Shown here one piece after another: positions 1 to 7,264 of a stretch of DNA of 9,186 bases (within the stretch, counting starts at the first letter, position 1; each line of letters begins with the position of its first letter). The stretch is from the NCBI GenBank assembly GCA_035541995.1, contig DATKMG010000663.1:1-9186 (forward strand), given 5' to 3'. The position numbers and the translations under genes are program-made. The stretch comes from DATKMG01 sp035541995 (lineage in GTDB: Bacteria > Acidobacteriota > Terriglobia > Versatilivoradales > Versatilivoraceae). Under the pieces are notes generated by a model. The model was not told the origin of the DNA and did not search any database. It saw nothing but the letters and a program-made list of their open reading frames with translations.

Positions 1-2976
1 TTCGGGCTGGCGAAGGTGACGCGACCGGAGGGGTTGGCGGTAAGCACCATCACCCAAACGGAACCCGGCGTGGTGATGGGGACACTGCTATACATGAGTC
101 CCGAGCAGGTGCTGGGGATTGACATAGACCACCGCACAGACCTGTTTAGCCTGGGGGTGGTGCTATACGAGATGTCTACAGGACGGCTGCCGTTTTCCGG
201 TAGGACGACTACCGAAACGATGGATCATATTCTGCATGCCGAGCCGGAAGCTTTGTCCCATTTCCGCACCGTCGTACCAACGGAACTTGAAAGGATCATT
301 CGCAAGTGCCTGGAGAGGGATCTTTTGCGTCGCTACCAGTCGGCACAAGAGCTATTAGCTGACCTGCGCGATCTTAAGTTGGAGATTGATGCCGCCCATG
401 CCCCCTCTTCGATGACCAGACTAAGATGGTTCAGGCGGCGACTGTCGTTAAGGCTGAAACAGTCTCTGACCCTGCTCGCCGTTGCACTGGGATTGACCTT
501 GTTGGCTACGGGCTTGTTCTTCTTCCGGGGCAAAATCTTCGGGCCAATGGTCAAGGCCAAGCCTCCCGTGCCCGTGCTATCCCTGGCGATCCTGCCTTTT
601 CGCAACGTCACCGATGACCCATCACTGGACTGGCTCGGACCCAGTCTAGCGGAGATGTTGCGCACGGATGTGGGCCAATCGGCCTCCCTGCAGATAGTCC
701 CCTCCGATCGCCTGCACCAAATCTTACGCGACCTGCTCATAAGCACCACTTCAGAACTTGATCGTGTCACCCTTCGGCGCCTGGCCCAGTTCAGCAATGC
801 GCAGACAGTCGTCTGGGGCCAGTATGCAAAGTCGGGAGACCAGATACGGATTGATGCCACGCTGCGCGATCTGAAACGGGATCATACCTCAACATTGAAG
901 GTGGAGGCCCCGAGCCAGCAGGCTCTCACGGGGGCAGTGGACCATCTGGCGCAAGAGATCCGCGAGAATCTTTCCTTGACTCCTTCCGCAGTTAAGGAAC
1001 TTCAAGAGCAGGCTTTCAAGCCCACTTCAAAATCGCTCCAGGCACTTCGCTGGTATTTGCAGGGCGTCGAAATTGCGCGGCAAGGCAAACATCTTGAAGC
1101 CTTGAACCTGTTCAAGTCTGCTGTCAGGGAGGATCCGGAATTCGCCCTGGCCTATGCCAGGTTGGGCCAGACTTATTCGAGTTTGGGATATGACGAGGAA
1201 GCGGAACGGTCCTCGCACCAGGCGGTTATTTTGGGGGAGAATCTCTCTACCCAAGAAAAGTATCGAATTGCTGCCATAGATGCTCAGGTTAGGAAAGACT
1301 ACGTGAAAGCGATTGAGTCTTACGAGAATCTAGCGAGAGTTTTGCCCGGGGATGTGGAGGTGCAGTTCACCCTCGCACGGCTTTACGAAGACAGCGGTGC
1401 GCTCGACAAGGCCCGTGAGCGCCTGTCGCAAATCCTGAAAACGGATTCGAATTATATGGATTGCCTGCTGGCCATGGGACGGGTTGAGATCAAGGGCGGC
1501 AACCCGCAGGTCGGACTCGAACACCTGAATCGCGCCCTCACGCTGGCCATCCAGCTCGAAAACGACGAAGAGAAAGCCACCATTCTGCAGGCCATGGGCG
1601 TTGCCTACAGGCATTTGAACGGAAAGGACGAAGCACTCCGGAATTATCAAGAGTCACTGGCCATTAAACGCCGCATCGGTGACAAGCGGGGCATGGCAGC
1701 TAGCCTGAACGATATTGCTCAGTTCGAAGATCTGTTGGGGAATTCGGAACAGGCGCTCAAGAACTTCCAGGAGGCCCTCCAGCTTCGTCGCGAGATTGGC
1801 GACGAGAAGGGCGTTGGCGATACATTAATTGACCTGGGTGGCTTCTATGAAGACCGTGGTCAACACGACAAGGCATTAAGCCTTTTCAAAGAATCATTAA
1901 AAATCCAGCGCGAGTTGAAAAACGAGAGCAACCAGGGGCTGTGCCTGAACAATATTGGCAGCAGCTATGCCTACAAAGGGCAATACGAAGACGCTGTCAC
2001 GAATTTCCAGCAGGCCTTGCAGCTGCGTGAGAAGGCGAGTAATCCGGATGACATCGCTGAGACGGTCCACAATCTGGCGGAGGCCAATGTCAACCTGGGA
2101 AAATATGACCAGGCTCTCACAGACTATCACCGTGCCCTGGATCTCTACCGAAGCAGCGGCGACAAGCGAGGCGCGGCCATCGAAACCTATGGGATGGGAA
2201 CACTTTTCCAATATCAGGCTCGTTATGGTCCGGCCTTCAGCTCCAAGGAGATCGCACTGAAAACCTTTCGCGAGCTTGGCGAACGGAGTATCTGGATGGT
2301 CGACACGCTCAGCGGCTATGGTGACGTGCTGGTTCAAGTGGGTCGAAGCGAGGATGCCAAGAAGGCCCTGGATGAGGCAATGACTCTGGCCCGCGAACTC
2401 AAGAACGACGCTTCTGTCGCCCAGATTCTCAACTATCAAGGCGACATTCCATTCTATCAGGGTGATTATAAATCGGCCCGCGATGTCTACCAGCGGGCTC
2501 TGCAGATCGCCTCGCGGGCCGGGGACCGGGGCAAAGTCCTGGATTCGAGGCTGGGTCTGGCGAGGCTGGCGGTTAAAGAAGGTCGCCACCAAGCGGCCAT
2601 CAGTGCACTCGAAGAATTATCACGTGAAGCCAATTCCCTGGGGTTGAAACGCCTCCTGGTGGAGTGCTCGACTTACAAGGCCGAAGCCTTGATCAATGTC
2701 AAGGATTATGCCCGCGCCCGGCAGGAACTCGGCCGTGCTATGACTATCGGCGAAAAGCTGGGATTGCGAGAAACGTTGGCCAGAAGTCATTACCTGATGG
2801 CGATAAATCTTCGCCTTACGGGCAGCCGCGCAGAAGCCACAGGCCACTACCGGGAAACCGTTCGCCTTCTGGAAGAGATCCGCAAAGAGCCCGGGGCATC
2901 CAATGTCCTGAAGCGTGGAGACCTGACCTCCATCTATATGGAATCCACGCACCGGGTCCAGGGTGAGAAGGGATGA
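1..2976 (+). CDS. Membrane Ser/Thr protein kinase with TolB/FlgO-like and TPR domains (5' end missing)
   Basis: This is a eukaryotic-type (Hanks-type) Ser/Thr kinase that probably phosphorylates cytoplasmic proteins; its target is unknown. The reading frame is open from base 1, where the first residues FGLAK are the end of the DFG magnesium-binding motif. The N-lobe, catalytic HRD loop and true start therefore lie upstream, and the GTG at 16 is internal. Visible residues (991, numbered from base 1) are: activation segment with GTLLYMSPEQ (about 27-36), helix-F region DHRTDLFSLGVVLYEM (about 43-58), the C-lobe end RKCLERD (about 101-107), one hydrophobic membrane helix (about 154-175), a TolB/FlgO-like domain starting LAILPFRNVTDD (about 195-330), and about 16 TPR units (about 349-970). 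The first four TPRs are near 34 residues and the rest near 40, with recurring GDKRG-type linkers. Positive charges before the helix suggest an extracytoplasmic TolB/TPR part. The architecture is common in Acidobacteriota. The gene ends in TGA and converges on the next gene. Confidence 0.93.
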   Translation, partial: FGLAKVTRPEGLAVSTITQTEPGVVMGTLLYMSPEQVLGIDIDHRTDLFSLGVVLYEMSTGRLPFSGRTTTETMDHILHAEPEALSHFRTVVPTELERIIRKCLERDLLRRYQSAQELLADLRDLKLEIDAAHAPSSMTRLRWFRRRLSLRLKQSLTLLAVALGLTLLATGLFFFRGKIFGPMVKAKPPVPVLSLAILPFRNVTDDPSLDWLGPSLAEMLRTDVGQSASLQIVPSDRLHQILRDLLISTTSELDRVTLRRLAQFSNAQTVVWGQYAKSGDQIRIDATLRDLKRDHTSTLKVEAPSQQALTGAVDHLAQEIRENLSLTPSAVKELQEQAFKPTSKSLQALRWYLQGVEIARQGKHLEALNLFKSAVREDPEFALAYARLGQTYSSLGYDEEAERSSHQAVILGENLSTQEKYRIAAIDAQVRKDYVKAIESYENLARVLPGDVEVQFTLARLYEDSGALDKARERLSQILKTDSNYMDCLLAMGRVEIKGGNPQVGLEHLNRALTLAIQLENDEEKATILQAMGVAYRHLNGKDEALRNYQESLAIKRRIGDKRGMAASLNDIAQFEDLLGNSEQALKNFQEALQLRREIGDEKGVGDTLIDLGGFYEDRGQHDKALSLFKESLKIQRELKNESNQGLCLNNIGSSYAYKGQYEDAVTNFQQALQLREKASNPDDIAETVHNLAEANVNLGKYDQALTDYHRALDLYRSSGDKRGAAIETYGMGTLFQYQARYGPAFSSKEIALKTFRELGERSIWMVDTLSGYGDVLVQVGRSEDAKKALDEAMTLARELKNDASVAQILNYQGDIPFYQGDYKSARDVYQRALQIASRAGDRGKVLDSRLGLARLAVKEGRHQAAISALEELSREANSLGLKRLLVECSTYKAEALINVKDYARARQELGRAMTIGEKLGLRETLARSHYLMAINLRLTGSRAEATGHYRETVRLLEEIRKEPGASNVLKRGDLTSIYMESTHRVQGEKG

Positions 2977-3123
2977 TAGACTGTGCTCTCCCTCAGCCTG
3001 AGTTTCTGTGTCCTCGTTTAGGGGTGGCAAAAGGGGACAAACGTGTCAAGTTTTGGGATGAGTTTTGAGGTTAACTCTTGAGCCTGGATCCCGCCAAATC
3101 CCCCGTTTCAAAATGAATTTCTG

Positions 3124-3159
3124 AGGCGGGGGCTCCGCTCTCAGTGGAGTCCCCCGCTG
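3124..3159. terminator. GC-rich hairpin between convergent genes, likely terminator
   Basis: A stem of seven pairs (3126-3132 with 3151-3157) continues as four more pairs (3133-3136 with 3146-3149) past a single bulged T at 3150, around a 9-nt loop. It starts 12 bases beyond the stop codon of the minus-strand secreted-protein gene and about 150 bases after the kinase stop. The position fits transcription termination, mainly for the minus-strand gene. No strong T-run follows on either strand; the minus-strand side is only moderately A/T-rich, so intrinsic termination is not certain. Confidence 0.5.
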
Positions 3160-3169
3160 TCAATCCCAT

Positions 3170-5302
3170 TCACTTTATTTGGAAAGGAATAGAATAGGTC
3201 GATCCCGCATCCGCGGAGACCGTGAATTGCAGCAAGTACGAGCCAGCTCCGAGCCCGTAGGTGTTCAGGGCATACACGTATGTACCCGGCCAAGGAACAA
3301 AGAGAAAGTCTTTGCACGACTTGGCAAAACCCGAAGGCTGTGGTATGCCTTGCCCAGTCGTGGGGTCAGGGACAATCCTTACAGCTTTCAAGCTGATGCG
3401 CAGGGATGACACGTTTTTGCCATTGGCATCGCGCAGTTGTAGGGCGATGGGCAGAGGCCATCCGCTCTTCACGCCCGGGTTAAACAACGTGTTAATGCCA
3501 AAGCTTGCCACGTTGTAGGTTACGATCCGATCCGCCGATGGGCCAGAGGAGACCACCGCATTGACCTCGAACGACTTTTTGCCCCCGCTGGAGGTGTCGA
3601 TACTCATCCCGTTATCTACTGTGCCCACGCAATCTTTGAATGTGCCACCACATGAGTAGTTGGCACTCACGGCCTGATTGAGAGCGTACGTGGCATTATT
3701 CGCAGGGGTTGTGATGGTTACAGTCGGAGGTTGTCCGGTCAGTCCCTGGGGAAAATGGACAACGACAAAATCTGAAAAGCTTCCCTTCGTGCGGCCTACA
3801 GCCGTGCCATCTGTTCTTGTTACATAGAATGACGTGAAGATGTTTTCCCATTGCTGCGAGCCGATTGGGGCGATTTCAGCCTTCAGGAAGGCCGGATTTA
3901 CAATGGTCTGACCCGGCGGGGCATCCCAACTGGTATAGACAGTGTAAGGGCCTGTGGGCTCAGGGCATGTCACGGGACTGCCCAATGCATCCTGGCATGT
4001 GAGCCTGAAGAGCACTCCGAAACCCCCGGTTCCATCGTAAGGGACAAACGTTGCACCAGAGAACTGACCCGCCAGCCGTGCGTTCAAGTCATCCTGTGAA
4101 ATCAATATAGGCTCTACCACCAAATCGACAGGAGTAGGAGGTGGGTTCAAAAGCGCTGGATACGTCACCTTATAGTTAAAGAGGTTGCTGGCGAATTGAT
4201 ACAGATTGGTGCCGCCACCAGGGATTAATGGTTCCGCGATCGGACCAATCGCTTCGATGGCCAAGGTGTAGATGTTTGTTGAGACGGGGAACCCGTTATT
4301 AATGCTGGTCCATCCCGTTCCGCCCAAAGTACCCTTGAAAACGCCATTCAGAGTGCCGGCGTAAATCGTTTCAGGATTAAGTGGGTCGAGCACCAAGGGC
4401 AAATGGTCTATCGCATATAATGTACATTGGAGACTGGCGTTTATTGGTCCCCACGTGGAGCCCCCGTCTGTGGTCTTGAAGACCCCCTGCGAAAAGGTTC
4501 CTGCATAGAGAATGTCGGTATTGGCCGGATCGACTACCAGCGAATTGACCCGAAGTTCCGGAACTCCATTGTTGATGGCAGTCCAGCTCACTCCACCGTT
4601 CGTACTCTTAAAGAGACCATAATCCCCTGTGGCGGCATACAGTGTAGTTGAGTTGGTGGGATCAATAGCCAAGTCATTTACGAGCGCGTGTTCCATGCCT
4701 GAATTGGCTGCCGTCCAGTTCTGGCCACCATCGCTGCTTTTGAACACTCCAACATAATTCGTTCCAGCATAGATGATGGCAGGATTGGATGGGTCGATCC
4801 TCAGGACATCGATGATCGGATAATATCCGTCGGGGTCCGTCGGCAGTCCGAAGTTGGAAACAGTCCAGGTCTGGGCCCCGTCGGTGCTCTTGAAGACCCC
4901 TTTGTGGCCGAAGAATGCGGACCAAGCCGTCCCGCAATAGATTGTGTTGGGATTGGACGGATCTATAGCAAGAGAAAGGATGATGTTATCATCGGCCAAC
5001 CCGGAGCTTGCGCCAATCCACCCCTGCCCTGCGTTAGTGCTCTTAAGAACACCACCTCCAAGTGTCCCAGCATAAAGGATTGCAGGGTTAGACGGGTCGA
5101 TCGCTAACGAGAAAACCTCAGTGGCCATGCTGCCGAGTCCTGAATCAGCCTGGGTCCAATTGGCTCCCCCGTCGGTGCTCTTGAAGACACCGTTGTTGGT
5201 CGTGGCATAAATGGCCCCCGGGTTTGCCCTAGCGAGTTGAGAGGGGAAGAGTAATAAACTGCCTAAAATCAGAAGAACAAGTTTACCGAGCAATCGAATC
5301 AT
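3170..5302 (-). CDS. Secreted seven-repeat BNR-like beta-propeller protein with Ig-like and PxKF-like C-terminus
   Basis: This is a predicted Sec-exported protein of 710 residues with unknown ligand. A signal peptide (MIRLLGK, then a leucine-rich core, then SQLARA) suggests cleavage after residue 26 at the A-R-A site. Residues 30-350 hold seven repeats of about 45-57 residues. Each has YAGT-like, GVFKSTDGG-W and LAIDPSNP-like elements, as in BNR/sialidase-like and YCF48-like propellers, and seven copies fit one closed seven-bladed propeller. No sialidase catalytic set was recognised, so an enzyme activity is not claimed. Residues about 355-520 match no family I can name. Residues about 524-598 resemble bacterial Ig-like modules (PPTVTITTPANNATYALNQ, cysteines 551 and 558). 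Residues about 600-710 resemble a PxKF C-terminal domain (FGINTLFNPG, GAGSYLLQFTV), with the PxKF core altered to PLPIAL. The ATG at 5302 is supported by an excellent ribosome-binding site. No membrane anchor or sorting motif was seen. Confidence 0.9.
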   Translation of the reverse strand: MIRLLGKLVLLILGSLLLFPSQLARANPGAIYATTNNGVFKSTDGGANWTQADSGLGSMATEVFSLAIDPSNPAILYAGTLGGGVLKSTNAGQGWIGASSGLADDNIILSLAIDPSNPNTIYCGTAWSAFFGHKGVFKSTDGAQTWTVSNFGLPTDPDGYYPIIDVLRIDPSNPAIIYAGTNYVGVFKSSDGGQNWTAANSGMEHALVNDLAIDPTNSTTLYAATGDYGLFKSTNGGVSWTAINNGVPELRVNSLVVDPANTDILYAGTFSQGVFKTTDGGSTWGPINASLQCTLYAIDHLPLVLDPLNPETIYAGTLNGVFKGTLGGTGWTSINNGFPVSTNIYTLAIEAIGPIAEPLIPGGGTNLYQFASNLFNYKVTYPALLNPPPTPVDLVVEPILISQDDLNARLAGQFSGATFVPYDGTGGFGVLFRLTCQDALGSPVTCPEPTGPYTVYTSWDAPPGQTIVNPAFLKAEIAPIGSQQWENIFTSFYVTRTDGTAVGRTKGSFSDFVVVHFPQGLTGQPPTVTITTPANNATYALNQAVSANYSCGGTFKDCVGTVDNGMSIDTSSGGKKSFEVNAVVSSGPSADRIVTYNVASFGINTLFNPGVKSGWPLPIALQLRDANGKNVSSLRISLKAVRIVPDPTTGQGIPQPSGFAKSCKDFLFVPWPGTYVYALNTYGLGAGSYLLQFTVSADAGSTYSIPFQIK
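4253..5215 (-). repeat. Seven in-frame BNR-like repeat units in the coding region
   Basis: Units begin near residues 30, 77, 121, 178, 222, 266 and 313 of the secreted protein and share the order strand (YAGT-like), GVFKSTDGG, tryptophan, then LAIDPSNP. The similarity is still visible in DNA: 4876-4897 and 5167-5188 are identical over 22 bases, and a related copy lies near 4460-4486. This suggests growth by internal duplication or continuing exchange between units. The third unit carries a longer loop after its YCGT strand (AWSAFFGHK). Confidence 0.85.
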
Positions 5303-5307
5303 GGTTC

Positions 5308-5315
5308 ACCTCCTT
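5308..5315 (-). promoter_or_regulatory. Ribosome-binding site of the secreted propeller gene
   Basis: On the minus strand this reads AAGGAGGT, a full match to the consensus Shine-Dalgarno sequence, five bases before the ATG at 5302. It fixes the start, leaves the signal peptide exactly at the N-terminus, and predicts strong translation initiation. Confidence 0.85.
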
Positions 5316-5823
5316 GTGAAACCAAGTGAATTTCTTCTTCGCAAAGTGTTCCTCAATTATCGGAAACACCTTCAATGTGGGAGCCCATCTCTGAGCGGCG
5401 GCATGCCCAATTCGTGAGAATCGCCGGCATTGATTAAACGTGACCAGCATTTTCCTTCGCCGTGGCGTACCGAACGAGCAAATGGCATACGGTTATGAAA
5501 ATGATTTCTTTTGAAGCGCGGAGCTCTCTCCCCACAGTACAATGCTTTTCAATCCCGAAGGGTCTGACGTAACGTAGCACTCACCCTGTTTTCATTGAAC
5601 GGTGGTGAACAACTGGCGTCCTAAAGATTCCTGCAAATTCCGGTGATGGATAGCTAGGCTGGAAGGCGGGGGAACCTCTCGTCTCCTGCTGGAGGCGCGA
5701 GATTTATAATCAGGGGAGAAGCCTACGCCTTGCAAACGCGACACCAGTCGCTCGCTTCCAGCGCGGCCACCCAAAACTTTTCAATTGGGGGATAATGAAT
5801 CACTGGGGCAGACAAACCTTCCT

Positions 5824-5891
5824 CAGAATTATGCGCAAACTTGGAGCCAAAAGCCAGCCTATTCAAGATTTGGTCTTTTGACCTAATTCTG
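5824..5891. repeat. 8-bp inverted repeat with nested hairpin
   Basis: CAGAATTA at 5824-5831 is the exact reverse complement of TAATTCTG at 5884-5891. Immediately inside the right arm is GGTC-TTTT-GACC (5872-5883). Such a nested arrangement can fold in RNA or act as a protein-binding site, but arms this short also arise by chance. Its only context is the gene-free stretch. Confidence 0.35.
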
Positions 5892-6275
5892 CGCTCTCTC
5901 AGGTCTTTCCTCTTCAATAATTTAGGCAAGATCACACCGACATAAATTCGTGACGGGAGGAAAAAGGAGACCGGTCCTTCCCATCGAAAATGGAAAATAA
6001 GTGTCCACATTTCCCATTCGTTTGCCCGCCGATCTCCACCAACAGCATCTTTAAAGGGGGCGGCCCGACATGCCAGAAAATATGACGCACCAGGTCCTCT
6101 TCTTCCGCGCCGCATCTGGACGATACCGCCATTTCGGCCTGGGGTTTCTACATCTCCCTGGCCGGCCAACGGCTATGGAAGGATGAACTGTTCGAATAGC
6201 ACACGGGACTTGATATCAGGGACCACTGCATTTGACCCGTGGACACTTCCAAGAATTTCAATGAGTTAACCTCGG

Positions 6276-7058
6276 TCAGCGGATTTGAGAGAAAGGCGTT
6301 GGCGTCATCAACTGATTTGAGATCCGTGATACCAGCTCGCGGTCCGTATTCCCGGGAGCCTTCGAAAGCACCTGCCACTGCTGATCCTGGGAGAACTTCG
6401 CCCACGCTTCGGCGCGTGCGGCCCAGGAGGGAAAAGAGACCATGTATGCCAAGTTCGGCATGCGCTGTCCGAAAACGGTACGTCCGAAGAAGACCGGATT
6501 GAGTCCGACTCGCTTGAAGATGGAGATCTCTCCTCCCTCAAACATGGCAATCTTCTTTTCCAGCGCGAGTCTATTCCGCGATTCATAGACCCGCAGTTCA
6601 AAAAGATTGGAATTCCCGGAGTCCACCTGAGGAACCTCAACGCCGGGGAATGTCTTGAAGGTACGCAATAGAGAGGCTTCCCCGCGTTCATAACTTAAAT
6701 CCCATTTGTCGTCGAAGGCCTTCATCTCGCGCATCCACTTTTCGTCAGATGCGAGCATGTTCGCGGTCTCCTCCAGCATCACCATAGATCGATAAGTCTC
6801 AACAAGAAGAATCGAAGGATTGTCTGGACCTACAGTAACTTCAAATACGCCCACGGGTTTTACGCCAGCACGGCCCAAGGCCGGCAGCGTGCTGTCTCGG
6901 AGGAAATCGCGCAGCCTTTCCACTTCAAAATCCCTCCTGCACCGGAACCAACCCAGCACAACGTAGCTGGAGTTTTCTTGGTTACGGCTTGTGTTCATTT
7001 GACCACCGGCCACAGTCCCCCCGGCCAAAGCAGTTTGGACAAAACGTCGACGATTCAT
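6276..7058 (-). CDS. NIPSNAP family protein with Tat-type signal
   Basis: This 260-residue protein belongs to the NIPSNAP family, which has a dimeric alpha/beta-barrel-like ferredoxin fold. Bacterial members have no agreed biochemical role, so no reaction is assigned. The N-terminus MNRRRFVQTALAGGTVAGG carries a twin-arginine motif (R-R-R-F) and a short hydrophobic stretch, predicting Tat export of a folded protein. The cleavage site is unclear and the hydrophobic stretch is weak. Two related halves follow. Residues about 31-135 form a divergent first domain. Residues about 151-260 form a clearer second domain beginning NLFELRVYES and ending TPTPFSQIR, close to the usual family ending. An in-frame start at 7118 exists, but the ATG at 7058 has a good ribosome-binding site and places the twin arginines at the N-terminus. 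The gene lies 206 bases downstream of the outer-membrane receptor gene, on the same strand, so cotranscription is possible. Confidence 0.88.
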   Translation of the reverse strand: MNRRRFVQTALAGGTVAGGQMNTSRNQENSSYVVLGWFRCRRDFEVERLRDFLRDSTLPALGRAGVKPVGVFEVTVGPDNPSILLVETYRSMVMLEETANMLASDEKWMREMKAFDDKWDLSYERGEASLLRTFKTFPGVEVPQVDSGNSNLFELRVYESRNRLALEKKIAMFEGGEISIFKRVGLNPVFFGRTVFGQRMPNLAYMVSFPSWAARAEAWAKFSQDQQWQVLSKAPGNTDRELVSRISNQLMTPTPFSQIR

Positions 7059-7062
7059 AACA

Positions 7063-7070
7063 ACCCCCTT
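7063..7070 (-). promoter_or_regulatory. Ribosome-binding site deciding the NIPSNAP start
   Basis: On the minus strand this reads AAGGGGGT, one base from the AAGGAGGT consensus, four bases before the ATG at 7058. It favours this start over the longer in-frame option at 7118, which would bury the twin-arginine signal 20 residues into the protein. Confidence 0.75.
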
Positions 7071-7264
7071 AGTTTTCAGAAATCCGTATGGGGCCAGCCT
7101 GGTAACGCCAGAGAGCATAACAGAGAGGAGCGGAATCCGGAAGTTCTCACACTAAGGCAGGAACAGGCCTTCTAATTTGTGCGCCAGAGCGATGGGCAAA
7201 GCAATCCAACTATTCAAACACGGAGGCCTTCCCATCGGGAGATCCGGTAAGATTCCCGCCATAT

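Larger units (their letters stand above)
5303..6275. other. Long region without a supported gene
   Basis: About 970 bases separate two minus-strand genes. Open frames occur on both strands, such as 5723-6169 and 5592-5774 on the minus strand, but their translations show no recognisable domain, signal peptide or convincing start site. The part next to 5302 must include the leader of the secreted-protein gene. Small structures can be seen: a hairpin at 5677-5702 (outer TCTCG/CGAGA, inner CTCC/GGAG), a five-pair hairpin at 5738-5751, and an 8-bp inverted repeat (5824-5831 with 5884-5891) enclosing a four-pair hairpin at 5872-5883. A weak minus-strand promoter-like match (TTGCAA, 18 bases, GATTAT) lies near 5703-5733. 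It could be a long regulatory leader, a small RNA locus or a decayed gene; none is proven. Confidence 0.6.

Noticed and set aside
16..18. GTG as the start of the kinase/TPR gene
   Set aside because: The frame is open to base 1 and the upstream codons encode FGLAK, part of the kinase DFG region. The gene is truncated by the window edge.
1897..2592. 231-codon minus-strand open frame inside the TPR region
   Set aside because: It is antisense to a strongly supported TPR-coding frame and has no domain features of its own.
5566..5578. Partly palindromic TGACGTAACGTAG as an operator
   Set aside because: It is a single short imperfect palindrome without a second copy or a known binding-site match, and it is far from the nearest start codon.
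5723..6169. 148-codon minus-strand open frame in the gap
   Set aside because: It starts with TTG, has no clear ribosome-binding site, and shows no recognisable domain or signal peptide. It probably arose by chance.
6070..6186. 38-codon plus-strand open frame with a purine-rich stretch upstream
   Set aside because: The product is very short and unlike anything known. The G-rich stretch upstream is weak evidence of translation.
7059..7118. Longer N-terminus for the NIPSNAP protein starting at 7118
   Set aside because: It would place 20 unrelated residues before the twin-arginine signal, whereas the ATG at 7058 has a good ribosome-binding site.
7154..7171. Five-pair hairpin (AAGGC/GCCTT) between the receptor and NIPSNAP genes as a terminator
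   Set aside because: The stem is short, the loop is 8 bases and no T-run follows on the minus strand, so it is not enough to call termination.
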